In this document: piece by piece, positions 25,511 to 34,484 of the stretch | Layout: each line of letters opens with the position of its first letter | Position numbering within the stretch: position 1 is the stretch's first letter | NCBI RefSeq assembly: GCF_030816195.1 | Contig: NZ_JAUSXS010000001.1 | Coordinates: forward strand, 372,001 to 436,000 | Origin: Pseudomonas sp. W4I3 | GTDB lineage: Bacteria > Pseudomonadota > Gammaproteobacteria > Pseudomonadales > Pseudomonadaceae | DNA length: 64,000 nucleotides | Direction of reading: 5' to 3' | The notes under the pieces: model-generated | Told to the model about the DNA's origin: nothing | Database searches by the model: none | The model's input: only the letters and a program-made list of their open reading frames with translations | Position numbers and translations under genes: made by a program

Positions 25511-26667
25511 GAAGCGCTGGTTGGGGTGACGCTTGGCGCTACCGGTGCAGAAGTGCTGCTGGCCGATGCGGTTGGAGCGGAGGATGCAGTCGGAGTAGCG
25601 ACAGGTGCTGCGGGAGTGGCTGGCTTTGCAGGTGCTGGTTTTGCGGCGGCTGGTTTTGCAGCAGCTGGCTTGGCAGCTGGTTTCGCAGCAGCAGGTTTGG
25701 CAGCTGGCTTGGCGGCTGGTTTTGCGGCTGGTTTTGCGGCAGCGGTTTTAGCAGCTGGTTTGGCGGCAGGTTTCGCAGCAGCGGTTTTTGCAGCTGGCTT
25801 GGTGGCTGGTTTCGCAGCAGCAGTTTTAGCAGCTGGTTTGGCGGCAGGTTTTGCAGCAGCAGTTTTAGCAGCTGGCTTGGCGGCGGGTTTTGCGGCAGCG
25901 GTTTTTGCAGCTGGCTTGGCGGCAGGTTTCGCAGCAGCGGTTTTTGCAGCTGGTTTGGCGGCAGGTTTCGCAGCAGCGGTTTTTGCAGCTGGCTTAGCGG
26001 CCGGTTTTGCAGCAGCGATTTTTGCAGCTGGCTTGGCGGCTGGTTTTGCAGCAGCAGTTTTAGCTGCTGGCTTGGCGGCTGGTTTTGCAGCAGCGGTTTT
26101 TGCAGCTGGCTTGGCGGTCGGTTTCGCAGCAGCAGTTTTAGCTGCTGGCTTGGCGGCTGGTTTCGCAGCGGCCGTTTTAGCAACTGGCTTAGCGGCAGCT
26201 TTAGCCGGCGCCTTCGCTGCAACAGCTTTGCTCGCTGGCTTCTTGGCTGCGACGACTTTTGCCGGAGTACGAGCACCCAGTGCCTTGGCTACGGCTTCCT
26301 TCACACGACCAACACCCTGGGCCAGTTTCAGGCTTTCCTGAGCGTCTTTTTTGAGTTGGGAGATGTAACTGCGGGTTTCAGCCTGGCGGTCCTTGAGAGC
26401 GTCCAGCAGGTCTTCAAGTTCTTTGACAGCGTCTTTGGCTTTGGCTTGTGCCTTGGCCTTGCCGGCAGTGGCAGCGTCTTGCAGTTTGGTACGGGATTTG
26501 TGCAGCTTCTCTTGCGCTTTGCCGCGTTGTTTTTCGAGTTTGGCGAGCAGTTTTTCTGCATCGGCCAAGGCCTGAGAACAAGCGCTTTCCAGATGTTCGA
26601 GCAAGCTGCCCGACAATTGTTGGAGTAAGTGCAACGGGGTATTTACAGGCTTCTGTTTGGCCGACAT
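25507..26667 (-). CDS. algP: Histone H1-like alginate regulatory protein AlgP
   Basis: The 386-residue protein has an N-terminal, charged, coiled-coil-like domain (residues 1-130) and a long lysine/proline/alanine tail resembling eukaryotic histone H1. About a dozen copies of the 13-residue unit KTAAAKPAAKPAA run from near residue 164 to 320, followed by shorter KPAA and KPAAA units. In P. aeruginosa AlgP (AlgR3) binds DNA and influences algD transcription. An AGGAGGT ribosome-binding site precedes the ATG. It is divergent from the FKBP gene and close to algQ and algR, the known alginate regulatory cluster. Tail length varies between strains, as expected for tandem repeats. Confidence 0.93.
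   Translation of the reverse strand: MSAKQKPVNTPLHLLQQLSGSLLEHLESACSQALADAEKLLAKLEKQRGKAQEKLHKSRTKLQDAATAGKAKAQAKAKDAVKELEDLLDALKDRQAETRSYISQLKKDAQESLKLAQGVGRVKEAVAKALGARTPAKVVAAKKPASKAVAAKAPAKAAAKPVAKTAAAKPAAKPAAKTAAAKPTAKPAAKTAAAKPAAKPAAKTAAAKPAAKPAAKIAAAKPAAKPAAKTAAAKPAAKPAAKTAAAKPAAKPAAKTAAAKPAAKPAAKTAAAKPAAKPAAKTAAAKPATKPAAKTAAAKPAAKPAAKTAAAKPAAKPAAKPAAKPAAAKPAAKPAAAKPAAAKPAPAKPATPAAPVATPTASSAPTASASSTSAPVAPSVTPTSAS
25710..26178. repeat. 39-bp tandem repeat within algP
   Basis: About twelve copies of a 39-base unit encode KTAAAKPAAKPAA. Copies differ mostly at silent positions and by a few substitutions (KIAAA, KPTAK, KPATK). The tract is prone to slippage and recombination. It is coding DNA, not a CRISPR or satellite. 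Confidence 0.9.
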
Positions 26668-26859
26668 GGTTTACCTCCTGGCTGACGTGGGTGCGGCTCA
26701 TACTAGCCCTCTGCTCTTACCGCCGCTAGGGCATGTTGACAGTATCAATTGCGTTGCGTTGCAACGTACGAAAATTCTTATCGATATAACAGAAAACTAC
26801 GCCACTGCTCAGCCACTCACGCTGGCATAATCCGTCGCACTTTCGGCGGGAGGACACCC

Positions 26860-27537
26860 ATGTCGCGTTACCTTTTCCTAGTGCTCGGCCTGGCGATTTT
26901 CACCGCCGATGCAAGCGAAACATCTCCTCCAAAAACAGCTGCCCAGGATCAACATGACCTCGCCTACAGCCTGGGCGCCAGCCTCGGTGAGCGCCTGCGT
27001 CAGGAAGTCCCGGACCTGCAGATCCAGGCCCTGATCGACGGACTCAAACAAGCCTACCAAGGCAAACCATTGGCGCTCGATAACACACGCATCGAACAGA
27101 TTCTTGCACAGCACGAAGCACAGAACGCCACCGACACCCAAGCACCGCAGAGTGAAAAAGCACTCGCCGCCGAACAGCAATTTCTGTCCAGGGAAAAAGC
27201 GGCAAAGGGAGTACGTGAATTGGCGGACGGTATCTTGGTCACCGAGTTGACGCCGGGCACCGGCAACAAGCCGCTGGCGAATGATGAGGTGCAGGTGAAA
27301 TACGTAGGGCAACTGCCCGGCGGAACCGTTTTCGATAAAAGCACGCAGCCGCAATGGTTTCGCCTGGACAGTGTGATCAGCGGCTGGGCCAGCGCATTGC
27401 AACAGATGCCAGTCGGTGCGAAATGGCGCCTGGTGATTCCTTCAGCGCAGGCTTATGGCGCGGACGGCGCGGGCGAATTGATTCCACCTTACACGCCCTT
27501 GGTCTTCGAAATCGAATTGCTCGGGACTCGCCACTGA
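26860..27537 (+). CDS. FKBP-type peptidyl-prolyl cis-trans isomerase (Mip/FkpA-like)
   Basis: This 226-residue protein has a signal peptide (MSRYLFLVLGLAIFTADA). A helical dimerisation domain follows (DLAYSLGASLGERLRQEVPD), then the FKBP domain with VQVKYVGQLPGGTVFDKS and the C-terminal IPPYTPLVFEIELL. It would accelerate proline isomerisation in the periplasm. Several aromatic residues of the FK506 pocket are replaced (for example FRLDSVISGWASAL where V-I-x-G-W-x-x-A-L is usual), but the VISGW core is intact. The ATG at 26860 follows a GGGAGG box. It lies between algP and algQ, as in P. aeruginosa. Confidence 0.93.
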   Translation: MSRYLFLVLGLAIFTADASETSPPKTAAQDQHDLAYSLGASLGERLRQEVPDLQIQALIDGLKQAYQGKPLALDNTRIEQILAQHEAQNATDTQAPQSEKALAAEQQFLSREKAAKGVRELADGILVTELTPGTGNKPLANDEVQVKYVGQLPGGTVFDKSTQPQWFRLDSVISGWASALQQMPVGAKWRLVIPSAQAYGADGAGELIPPYTPLVFEIELLGTRH

Positions 27538-27543
27538 CCCCAT

Positions 27544-27574
27544 AAAAAACGGTGCGACATGCGCACCGTTTTTT
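27544..27574. terminator. Bidirectional terminator between the FKBP gene and algQ
   Basis: The stem AAAAAACGGTGCG / CGCACCGTTTTTT has a four-base loop and A/T runs on both sides. It can end transcription of both convergent genes. Confidence 0.88.
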
Positions 27575-27591
27575 AATCGTGTTTCAACGCT

Positions 27592-28050
27592 TCATGCCTG
27601 AGTTGCAGGCTCTTCTTTATGAGCGTTGTGCAGCACTTCAATCAGGCAATCTTCCAGTTCAAAGCGCTCATGCAAGAGTGCGCCCAACTCCTTGAATTTT
27701 TCAGCAACACACTTCCCCGCATCGCACAGGTCAGTGAACGCCAGCAGCTTTTCGGTGATGACATCGATGCGTGGGTAAATGGTCTCTGCCAAGTCCAGGC
27801 CACGCTGATCATCGAAAGCCTCTGCCTCTTTGGTCAGTTGCTCATAGACACCGAAATGACCTGCAGACACATAGTCCACCAGCACCCCGCAGAAATCTTG
27901 CAGCGGCTCGCGCTTCTCAGCCAGTGCCTCGGGCTTGGCACCGAGAGCATCAAAGGCCCGAACCAGTTCGTGACGTGCTTTCAACCAGCTGTCGATCAGC
28001 TTGTGCACCCCACCCCAGCGTTCCTGAGCATTCTGACAACTTTCCAGCAT
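27592..28050 (-). CDS. algQ: Anti-sigma-70 regulator AlgQ (Rsd family)
   Basis: The 152-residue helical protein begins [20 protein letters not shown], the typical Rsd/AlgQ start, with the [12 protein letters not shown] and [17 protein letters not shown] blocks that contact region 4 of the housekeeping sigma factor. AlgQ (AlgR2, PfrA) binds RpoD and lets alternative sigma factors compete. In pseudomonads it influences alginate, siderophore and virulence gene expression. The neighbourhood algP-FKBP-algQ-dsbH supports the assignment. Confidence 0.95.
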   Translation of the reverse strand: MLESCQNAQERWGGVHKLIDSWLKARHELVRAFDALGAKPEALAEKREPLQDFCGVLVDYVSAGHFGVYEQLTKEAEAFDDQRGLDLAETIYPRIDVITEKLLAFTDLCDAGKCVAEKFKELGALLHERFELEDCLIEVLHNAHKEEPATQA

Positions 28051-28229
28051 GATGATCTCTCTTCCCTATAAGGGACGCTGCAGCCCTGCGCCTGCATAAC
28101 ACTTCAAGGTGAAAGCGGCGGCCGGGCAAGGCCGCGTCTGACAAGCGGTTTCGATAACGCGTGCGGGCCAGATTATGCCCGCATCACTATGGCTTCAAGG
28201 TACGCACGAGAGAAAGTTCATACAAGCGT

Positions 28230-28781
28230 TTAATCCCGTCCTACAACATGAAGCGTATTTTCCTCGCTTCGCGATACGTAACGTCGGCCAAGCAACAACC
28301 GACAAAGCGGCATACCCCCCAGAATCAGAACCGCCACGAAAAAAAGCAGGCTCCACTCCGGAAGGCTGAGGTCAAACAACGTCCAATTGATTTCGACGCA
28401 ATCCACAGTCCCCTTGAAAGCCGACCGCACAGCCTGCCAGAACGACAGGTTTTCAATCATGTAATCAAGGGTCGGCCAGCAGTTCGGTATCTGGTCTGAA
28501 GGAGCGTTCTGCAACAGCACTTGGCGCCCGGCGGTGACGGCGCCAAACAATGCACACCCCATGCTCGCCAACCCGTACAGGCACGCGCCGGAGCGGCCGG
28601 GGTTGTGTAGGGCGGCGATCAGGTTGATCAGTACAAAGGCGGCAAGAACCAACCGTTGTACCTGGCACAGAAAGCATGGCTGTAACAGTGCGCCATATTC
28701 CAGATAGAAAGACACGCCCAACGTCAGCGCACCGGCCATGAACGCCAGGAAAAACAAGGAGCGTAAGGGGGCCAAAGACAT
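28230..28781 (-). CDS. dsbH: Disulfide bond formation protein B (DsbB/DsbH)
   Basis: This 183-residue inner-membrane protein has four hydrophobic helices. The first periplasmic loop carries the redox pair CFLC (residues about 36-39), and the second loop carries the widely spaced cysteines IPNCWP and TVDCVE. DsbB proteins reoxidise periplasmic DsbA and pass electrons to quinones. P. aeruginosa has two such proteins, and the copy next to algQ is DsbH. The gene is on the same strand as algQ with a 179-base gap. Confidence 0.92.
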   Translation of the reverse strand: MSLAPLRSLFFLAFMAGALTLGVSFYLEYGALLQPCFLCQVQRLVLAAFVLINLIAALHNPGRSGACLYGLASMGCALFGAVTAGRQVLLQNAPSDQIPNCWPTLDYMIENLSFWQAVRSAFKGTVDCVEINWTLFDLSLPEWSLLFFVAVLILGGMPLCRLLLGRRYVSRSEENTLHVVGRD

Positions 28782-28968
28782 TGTTTATCCGCAACGCAAG
28801 AGATAGGTCGCTACGGTAGAGGAAAGGCCCGACCGCTTTCAATACGCCTTGGAGCAGACAATTCCGCGAAAACACAGGGAGATCCCGCCAACGCGCTGGG
28901 GAAATCGTCCTCCAGGGCGTAAGAATTGATGACGGACCCGCTTAAGCCGAGCATTTACATAGGGTTAT

Positions 28969-29002
28969 AGGATTGGCTTGACGATCCGTCTGAGCCAATC
29001 CT
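28969..29002 (-). terminator. Stem-loop downstream of the hem operon
   Basis: A perfect 10-base inverted repeat AGGATTGGCT / AGCCAATCCT with a 14-base loop lies 17 bases past the hemY stop. The T run on the minus strand is poor, so it may be a weak terminator or an RNA-stabilising hairpin. Confidence 0.55.
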
Positions 29003-29018
29003 TTCGTCCTTTCCTACT

Positions 29019-30260
29019 TCAAGCTTGCGCAGGGGCTGGCAACGGTGCGGCCAGCAGACGATTGTCGAGTAGCCCCAGGCCTTCCTGGAACAATTGGTTG
29101 CTGCGCTCGGTATCACCCAACTGAGCCAGCAAACGGGCCAATTCAGCACAGGCTTCGGGATTGCGCTGCACCTGCAGGCTGCTTTCCAGATAATCCCGTG
29201 CCTTGCCCCACAGACTGTTCTGCAGGCAGAGACGTCCCAGCGTCAACAACAGGCTGGCGTCGCCTGGATGATCCTTCAACCAACCCTCGGCAAACTTCAA
29301 CTGACGGGCTGGGTCGTTGCCGCGCACTAGGCCATAGAGCCGAATGAGATGGCTGTCATAACTGCGCTTGATCGCACCGCGCAGGGCTTCCTCGGCCTTG
29401 GCATCGGCGCCCAGTCGACGCAGTTGGTCAGCATAAGCCAACACCAGCTGCGGCTCCTGGCGCTGGGCTGAAGTCAGCTGCTCCCATGCGCGCTCAAGGG
29501 ACCGCAAGCCAGCCTCGCCCGGCTCTTCACGTTGTGCGGCCAGGCTAAGGTTTTCTCCCCACGCCCGGCGCTCCAATTCAGCCAGCTCACTGGCCGGCAG
29601 TACCTTGTCCTTGCGCAGCTCAGGCATCAGGCGAATCACCGATGACCAGTCGCCACGCTGCTGGTGCAGTCGCTGCAGCTGTCGCAGCACCTGGGCATTG
29701 TGAGGATGGCGCTCATGCATCGCCTGCAGGGTGACCAGTGCGCCTTCCGTATCGCCACGGTCCATCTGCAACTGCGCGTGGCTCAAGGCAACGGCCAGTT
29801 CCGCCTGGGGCTGGCGCGCCAGAGCACGCTCCAGCAAAGCATCCGACTCTTCGTAACGACCCAGCTCATTGGCCGCGCGTGCCGCGCCAAGGTAATACAG
29901 CAGTGGTTGGCGCTCTGCTTCAGCGGCGCGGTGCAAGTGGCGCTCGGCGCTGGCCCAGCGGCCTTCAGCCAGGTCCATCTGGCCTTGCTCGATTGCGATC
30001 TGCACACGCCGGCTGCGATTGCGCCGCGACCAGGGGTTGACCACGCCGCCAGAGGCAGTGACCAGACTCAGCAAGACGCGGATCAGGTAGATCGCAAGGC
30101 CGATGGCAAACACGGCCACCAATGTGGCCCACAAGCTCGACTCGTAATGCAGCAGATGGGGATAGGTAATCAGCACGTAGCCGGTGTGCTTTGAAATACC
30201 CACTGCCAATGCCAGGGCAATCGCGATTGCCAGCACCAGGATCACATAGAAACGCTTCAT
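29019..30260 (-). CDS. hemY: HemY, TPR-containing heme biosynthesis-associated membrane protein
   Basis: This 413-residue protein has two N-terminal membrane helices (KRFYVILVLAIAIALALAVG and LWATLVAVFAIGLAIYLIRV). The HemY N-terminal region and tetratricopeptide-like repeats follow, for example WASAERHLHRAAEAERQPLL and LLLTLGRLCLQNSLWGKARD. Despite its name in proteobacteria it is not protoporphyrinogen oxidase. It is thought to help organise or regulate late heme synthesis at the membrane. It is last in the hemC-hemD-hemX-hemY series, five bases after hemX. Confidence 0.92.
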   Translation of the reverse strand: MKRFYVILVLAIAIALALAVGISKHTGYVLITYPHLLHYESSLWATLVAVFAIGLAIYLIRVLLSLVTASGGVVNPWSRRNRSRRVQIAIEQGQMDLAEGRWASAERHLHRAAEAERQPLLYYLGAARAANELGRYEESDALLERALARQPQAELAVALSHAQLQMDRGDTEGALVTLQAMHERHPHNAQVLRQLQRLHQQRGDWSSVIRLMPELRKDKVLPASELAELERRAWGENLSLAAQREEPGEAGLRSLERAWEQLTSAQRQEPQLVLAYADQLRRLGADAKAEEALRGAIKRSYDSHLIRLYGLVRGNDPARQLKFAEGWLKDHPGDASLLLTLGRLCLQNSLWGKARDYLESSLQVQRNPEACAELARLLAQLGDTERSNQLFQEGLGLLDNRLLAAPLPAPAQA

Positions 30261-30265
30261 CGGCT

Positions 30266-31381
30266 CTACTCCTGGGTCGCAGGCTTGGCAGCCGAAGCCT
30301 TGGCTTCGTCGGCAGACAAATGACGACGCTCAAGGTAAGCCTGCACAGCCGCAAGGCTCGCGGCCAGGTCAGGAGTCACCACCGACACGGCCTTGGGCTC
30401 AAGCTCGGCGATACGCGCCAGCATCGCCTTGCTCTGTGGGTTGTCCTGATTGAAGTTATCTTGCAAGACGCTGCGCGCTTCACCCAGCGAACGGCTATAC
30501 ACCGCCGATTCGCCGTTGAGCGCTGCCCACTGTGCTTGCTCGAGCGCCAGGCTCAAGGCCAGACGCACCTGGTTCAACCCTTGGCCCGCCAGCAGCGGAC
30601 GAATGTTGTCATCGGGGTTGAAGTCGATACGGAAATAACGCGATATCTGTTCCCACCATTGGCTCAACTGGTTACCCGTGTCGCTGGTGGGGCGCCCTTG
30701 GGAAGTGGGCTCCGTGAGCTGGTACTCCGGGGCGATCGCCGCCAGTTGCACCACCTGGTCGCGCAACGCTGCCAACTGCAAGTACAACCCGGTGCGGTCC
30801 GGCTGTTCGGTGCTGCGCAACGCCGCGAGGCTCTTGGCCAGTTGCTCGCGCGCCGCGAATGCGCCTGGGTCGCTCTGCTCACGAAGAATCTCGTCGGCAC
30901 CCTGAACGAGCGACTGGGCGCTGTTGATGTCCTGCAAGGCGGATAAACGCAAACTGGCCAGACGAATCAGATGCTCGGCTTCAGCCAGGCGCCAATCCTT
31001 GCGGCTGGCGCCCAGCACGGTTTCCAGACGCTGACTCAGGCGTTGCTGATCGCCCTGCAACTGGGCGACCAGGCGTCGGCGCTCTTCCAGCTCATCGGCG
31101 CCTGGCAGCTGCGCAAGGCGGGCAGCCAACTGCTGCTGGCCCTGCTTGAGGCCCTGGGATTGGTCATCCAGAGTCTGTACCTGGCCCAGTTGCTGCTGGC
31201 TGCTGGCTTGCAGGGCCCGCACCTGCCAGATCCCCCAGCCACCGGCAGCAACGCCTGCAGCCCCCAGCAGCAAAGCGACGACGGCCAGGCCATTGCCACG
31301 GCGTGGCGCGGCGACCGGCGTTCCGACCGGCGCATCGAGCGCGGGCTGAGCTTCATCTTTAGGCAAGGCTGTTTCGCTCAC
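30266..31381 (-). CDS. hemX: HemX-like membrane protein (annotated as uroporphyrinogen-III C-methyltransferase)
   Basis: The 371-residue protein has a disordered, Pro/Ala-rich N-terminus. One transmembrane helix (LAVVALLLGAAGVAAGGWGI) follows, then a long coiled-coil periplasmic segment rich in Gln and Leu, and a helical HemX domain. It lacks the SAM-binding motifs of true uroporphyrinogen methyltransferases, so the common database name is misleading. It probably acts with HemY as a scaffold. The gene lies between hemD and hemY on one transcript. Confidence 0.9.
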   Translation of the reverse strand: MSETALPKDEAQPALDAPVGTPVAAPRRGNGLAVVALLLGAAGVAAGGWGIWQVRALQASSQQQLGQVQTLDDQSQGLKQGQQQLAARLAQLPGADELEERRRLVAQLQGDQQRLSQRLETVLGASRKDWRLAEAEHLIRLASLRLSALQDINSAQSLVQGADEILREQSDPGAFAAREQLAKSLAALRSTEQPDRTGLYLQLAALRDQVVQLAAIAPEYQLTEPTSQGRPTSDTGNQLSQWWEQISRYFRIDFNPDDNIRPLLAGQGLNQVRLALSLALEQAQWAALNGESAVYSRSLGEARSVLQDNFNQDNPQSKAMLARIAELEPKAVSVVTPDLAASLAAVQAYLERRHLSADEAKASAAKPATQE

Positions 31382-31399
31382 GTATCCGTCCTTTGCGTA

Positions 31400-32158
31400 T
31401 CAGAGAGTGGGAACGGGATTGCTCCCTAACGCCACTAACAAAGCCGCGGCACTCGCGCCGCGACAATCCACAACTTTTTCTGCGCCCGCGGCCCGCGCCA
31501 TTTCATAGACGCGCGGACTGGGCACGAACAACGGCAGCTGTGCCACCTCAGGCCAATCGGAGCCGGCCAAGGCCTGCAAGTGTAGAAAACCTTGCCCACT
31601 GCTGACCACCAGGCCGTTCAAGCGTTCCAACTGGATGCGCTGCGCCAGTGCGCCCGTGCCATGGGCTGGAAGCAAACGGCGATACAACTCCAGGTAGTCG
31701 ACACTAACACCTTGCTCGCGCAAACGTTCCGCGAGTAACCCCCGACCGCCCTCGCCGCGCACGATCAATACCCGGGCGCCCGGCAGTGCGATAGCCTCGC
31801 GCAACGCTGGTAATTGAAGCAATGCCTCGCTGTCGTCACCCGTCGGCGGATAGTGCACGTCCAAGCAGTGATCGGCCAGTATCTGTGCCGTAGCGGCGCC
31901 GACACTGAACCACGGCATTCGCGGCAAGGGCTCGATCAATTGTTGCAATGCAAGACGCGCCGCCGGCTTGCTCACCACGATCACGGCGCAATAGCGCTGC
32001 AGCGCCGCAAAGGTCGCCTGCTGTTCAGGCGTGACCGGTAACGCTTCAATCTCCAGCAAGGGCAACGTGCTGCTGAAAACGCCAGCCTCGGCCAAGGTCG
32101 CCGCCAAGGCTGTCGACTCCTCGGCAGGCCGTGTCAGCAGCAATCGCCAAGGGCTCAC
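31400..32158 (-). CDS. hemD: Uroporphyrinogen-III synthase
   Basis: The 252-residue enzyme cyclises hydroxymethylbilane to uroporphyrinogen III with inversion of ring D. Sequence conservation in HemD is low, but [17 protein letters not shown] at the N-terminus, [13 protein letters not shown] and the C-terminal [14 protein letters not shown] are typical of the two-domain fold. Its start overlaps the hemC stop by four bases, which fixes the reading start and implies coupled translation. Confidence 0.95.
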   Translation of the reverse strand: MSPWRLLLTRPAEESTALAATLAEAGVFSSTLPLLEIEALPVTPEQQATFAALQRYCAVIVVSKPAARLALQQLIEPLPRMPWFSVGAATAQILADHCLDVHYPPTGDDSEALLQLPALREAIALPGARVLIVRGEGGRGLLAERLREQGVSVDYLELYRRLLPAHGTGALAQRIQLERLNGLVVSSGQGFLHLQALAGSDWPEVAQLPLFVPSPRVYEMARAAGAEKVVDCRGASAAALLVALGSNPVPTL

Positions 32159-33096
32159 TGCGGGCCGGCCTCGCCGTAGACTTTTTTCAGAATGGCACCG
32201 GCGCCCTTGCCCAACAATTCCTCGGCAACCTGGATGCCCAAGGCCGTGGCCTCACGTTGTGGGCCGCGCACTTCGGCGGTCAGCAGCGTGCCGCCGTCCG
32301 GGTCCCCGACAAGGCCACGCAACCACAGGTTTTCACCTTCGAGCACGGCATAGCAGGCGATCGGTACCTGGCACCCACCGTTGAGGTGTTTGTTCAAGGC
32401 ACGCTCGGCCGTGACGCGAACTTCGGTGTCCGCGTGATCAAGCGGTTTGAGCAGCGCGTGAATTTCGCTGTCGGCGGTACGGCATTCGATCCCGACCGCG
32501 CCCTGCCCTCCCGCGGGCAAGCTGTCCTCGACACTCATAGCGCTGGTGATGCGATCTTCGAAGCCCAGGCGAATCAGGCCGGCGGCGGCGAGAATGATCG
32601 CGTCATACTCGCCCGCATCCAGCTTGGCCAGGCGCGTGTTGACGTTGCCGCGCAGGAAGCGGATCTGCAGGTCGGGGCGACGAGTCAGCAGTTGGGCCTG
32701 GCGACGCAGGCTGGAAGTTCCCACGATGCTGCCCAGGGGCAATTCATCCAGGGACGCGTAGGTGTTGGAAACGAAGGCATCGCGCGGGTCTTCGCGCTCG
32801 CAGATGCAAAAAAGGCCCAAACCTTCAGGGAAGTCCATGGGCACGTCTTTCATCGAATGCACAGCGATGTCGGCTTCATTCTCCAGCAGCGCGGTTTCAA
32901 GCTCCTTGACGAACAGACCCTTGCCGCCAATTTTCGACAGCGGCGAGTCCAGCAGCTTGTCGCCGCGACTGACCATGGGCACCAAGGTCACCCGGAGACC
33001 AGGGTGGGCCTGTTCAAGACGTGCTTTGACGTATTCGGCCTGCCATAAGGCCAGGGCGCTTTTACGGGTGGCGATGCGGATTTCGCGAGAAGACAT
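32155..33096 (-). CDS. hemC: Porphobilinogen deaminase (hydroxymethylbilane synthase)
   Basis: This 313-residue enzyme polymerises four porphobilinogens. It has the start [20 protein letters not shown], the arginine-rich cofactor region [12 protein letters not shown], and the dipyrromethane-binding cysteine in [13 protein letters not shown] near residue 242. It opens the hemC-hemD-hemX-hemY series. algR lies 138 bases upstream on the same strand, as in P. aeruginosa, and readthrough from algR is possible. Confidence 0.96.
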   Translation of the reverse strand: MSSREIRIATRKSALALWQAEYVKARLEQAHPGLRVTLVPMVSRGDKLLDSPLSKIGGKGLFVKELETALLENEADIAVHSMKDVPMDFPEGLGLFCICEREDPRDAFVSNTYASLDELPLGSIVGTSSLRRQAQLLTRRPDLQIRFLRGNVNTRLAKLDAGEYDAIILAAAGLIRLGFEDRITSAMSVEDSLPAGGQGAVGIECRTADSEIHALLKPLDHADTEVRVTAERALNKHLNGGCQVPIACYAVLEGENLWLRGLVGDPDGGTLLTAEVRGPQREATALGIQVAEELLGKGAGAILKKVYGEAGPQ

Positions 33097-33234
33097 GGAT
33101 CAATCCGTACTGAATAGATACGGCAGATAATAACAGCTCAGGCAAATACGCTTTGATTTGTATCAGCAAGTGCGGGGCCTCCCTGGCCACGTCGCACCGG
33201 GATAAGGACTGCAGGACTCGCCACAGCCCCTTGG

Positions 33235-33981
33235 CTAAAGCTGTTGCATCATCTTGCGCACGCCAGCGACATGGCGCCGACTGACGATCAAGGCATCACC
33301 ATTGAGCCCCTTCAGGAAAAGCTGAAAGTGCCCCAGAGGCGTGCGTTGCAAGCGCTCGATTCGCTCTCGGGCCACCAGCGCATTGCGATGGATGCGCACG
33401 AAACGGTCACCGAACTCATCTTCAAGGGCCTTGAGCGGCTCATCGAGCAGCACTTCGCCCGCTTCGTGACGCAAGGTCACGTATTTGTGATCGGCGATAA
33501 AGTAGACCACCTGAGCGAGGGGAATCAGTTCTATGCCCTTGCGGGTTCGTGCACTGATATGGCTGCGGGGGCCATTTCCACTTTGGGCGGCAGGCTGGGT
33601 CAAGGCGGCAAGCTGAACGCGGCTGGGCCGCTCGGCCTTCTTCAACGCCTTGAGCAAGCTTTCGGTAGCCACCGGCTTGACGAGGAAACTGACACCGCTG
33701 TCTTCCAGCGTCTGTGCAGAAAACTCTTCCTGGGCCGCGCATAACACCACGGCAGGTGGAGACTCGCGCTCGCTCAGGCGGGCAGCGACTTGCAGGCCAT
33801 CGAGGCCCGGCATACGGATGTCGAGCAACACCACATCCGGCTTGAGGCTGTCGATCAGCGTCAACGCCTCCTCACCGCTGGTGGCACTCGGCTCAAGGAC
33901 TGTATAACCCTCGAGTTCACTGACCAGACGGCTCAGTCGCTCGCGGGCTTGGGGTTCGTCATCAACGATCAGGACATTCAT
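33235..33981 (-). CDS. algR: LytTR-type response regulator AlgR
   Basis: This 248-residue regulator has a receiver domain (MNVLIVDDEPQARERL, acid pair D8/D9, phospho-acceptor D54 in VVLLDIRMPGLDGLQ). A linker leads to a C-terminal LytTR DNA-binding domain (RKGIELIPLAQVVYFIADHK to RRHVAGVRKMMQQL). In P. aeruginosa AlgR controls alginate, type IV pili, rhamnolipid and other genes. The start at 33981 removes an 11-codon upstream extension and gives the usual length. The fimS/algZ kinase gene that adjoins algR in P. aeruginosa is missing here: the divergent neighbour is argH. Confidence 0.95.
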   Translation of the reverse strand: MNVLIVDDEPQARERLSRLVSELEGYTVLEPSATSGEEALTLIDSLKPDVVLLDIRMPGLDGLQVAARLSERESPPAVVLCAAQEEFSAQTLEDSGVSFLVKPVATESLLKALKKAERPSRVQLAALTQPAAQSGNGPRSHISARTRKGIELIPLAQVVYFIADHKYVTLRHEAGEVLLDEPLKALEDEFGDRFVRIHRNALVARERIERLQRTPLGHFQLFLKGLNGDALIVSRRHVAGVRKMMQQL

Positions 33982-34484
33982 ATTGCGCTGGATTCCTGCG
34001 TGAGTCTCGCACAAGGATAACGTAGACAGGTGCGGTGACTTGCGTCACAGCGATCCACGCTAAGACTAGCGCGAGCGGCAAAAAGTGCCCCGAGAGCGGC
34101 ACCCAAATTTACCCGGACCTGTTCAATAGCGCCCAAAACCTGCCGCCTTAGCGCATCGTTGTAGGGTTTGCTGATACACAATCCGAATACCCCCCTTTTT
34201 TAATGGATAGTCTGGGCTCTGACCGCATCACCCGACTTTGGTGCATTCACACACTATCAGTCCAACTGTAGACGCTCGCCGAGACGATATTGCTCAATCG
34301 TCAAATATCGTTTCAATAAGTACCTGTTGCCAGTCTCGTCCTGGATGCGGTCGGCGGCAAGGCACTTAGCCATCCTTCGTACAAAAAAAATTGCCGCCCA
34401 CCCACAGCATCGCGTCCGCGGACAACCCTGTTATTATCGCCGGCACACCTTCACGCCTCTTTTAAGCAGATCACGAGCGAATCC
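33982..34484. other. Divergent intergenic region between algR and argH, without fimS/algZ
   Basis: The 503 bases contain no histidine-kinase coding sequence, and no reading frame with kinase motifs was seen on either strand. Present are a T run near 34194-34200, an inverted repeat at 34281-34314 and an AT-rich hexamer TATTAT at 34432-34437 that could serve as a -10 box for argH, although no good -35 partner was found. Confidence 0.6.
34281..34314. promoter_or_regulatory. Inverted repeat upstream of argH and algR
   Basis: Arms GAGACGATATT and AATATCGTTTC match at 10 of 11 positions around a 12-base spacer. The repeat stands about 170 bases before argH and 300 before algR. It may be an operator or an RNA hairpin. 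No known consensus was recognised. Confidence 0.4.

Noticed and set aside
25710..26178. Tandem repeat considered as a CRISPR array
   Set aside because: Units are contiguous, without unique spacers, and encode the AlgP tail in frame.
25526..26341. Alanine/glycine-rich plus-strand frame opposite algP
   Set aside because: It is the complement of the KPAA repeat tract. AlgP is well supported by its N-terminal domain and ribosome-binding site.
31400..32158. Possible frameshift between hemD and hemC because of their overlap
   Set aside because: The four-base overlap is a normal coupled start and stop, and both proteins are complete.
33978..34181. 67-codon minus-strand frame upstream of algR considered as a remnant of fimS/algZ
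   Set aside because: No histidine-kinase motif or membrane helix is present, and it overlaps the algR start.
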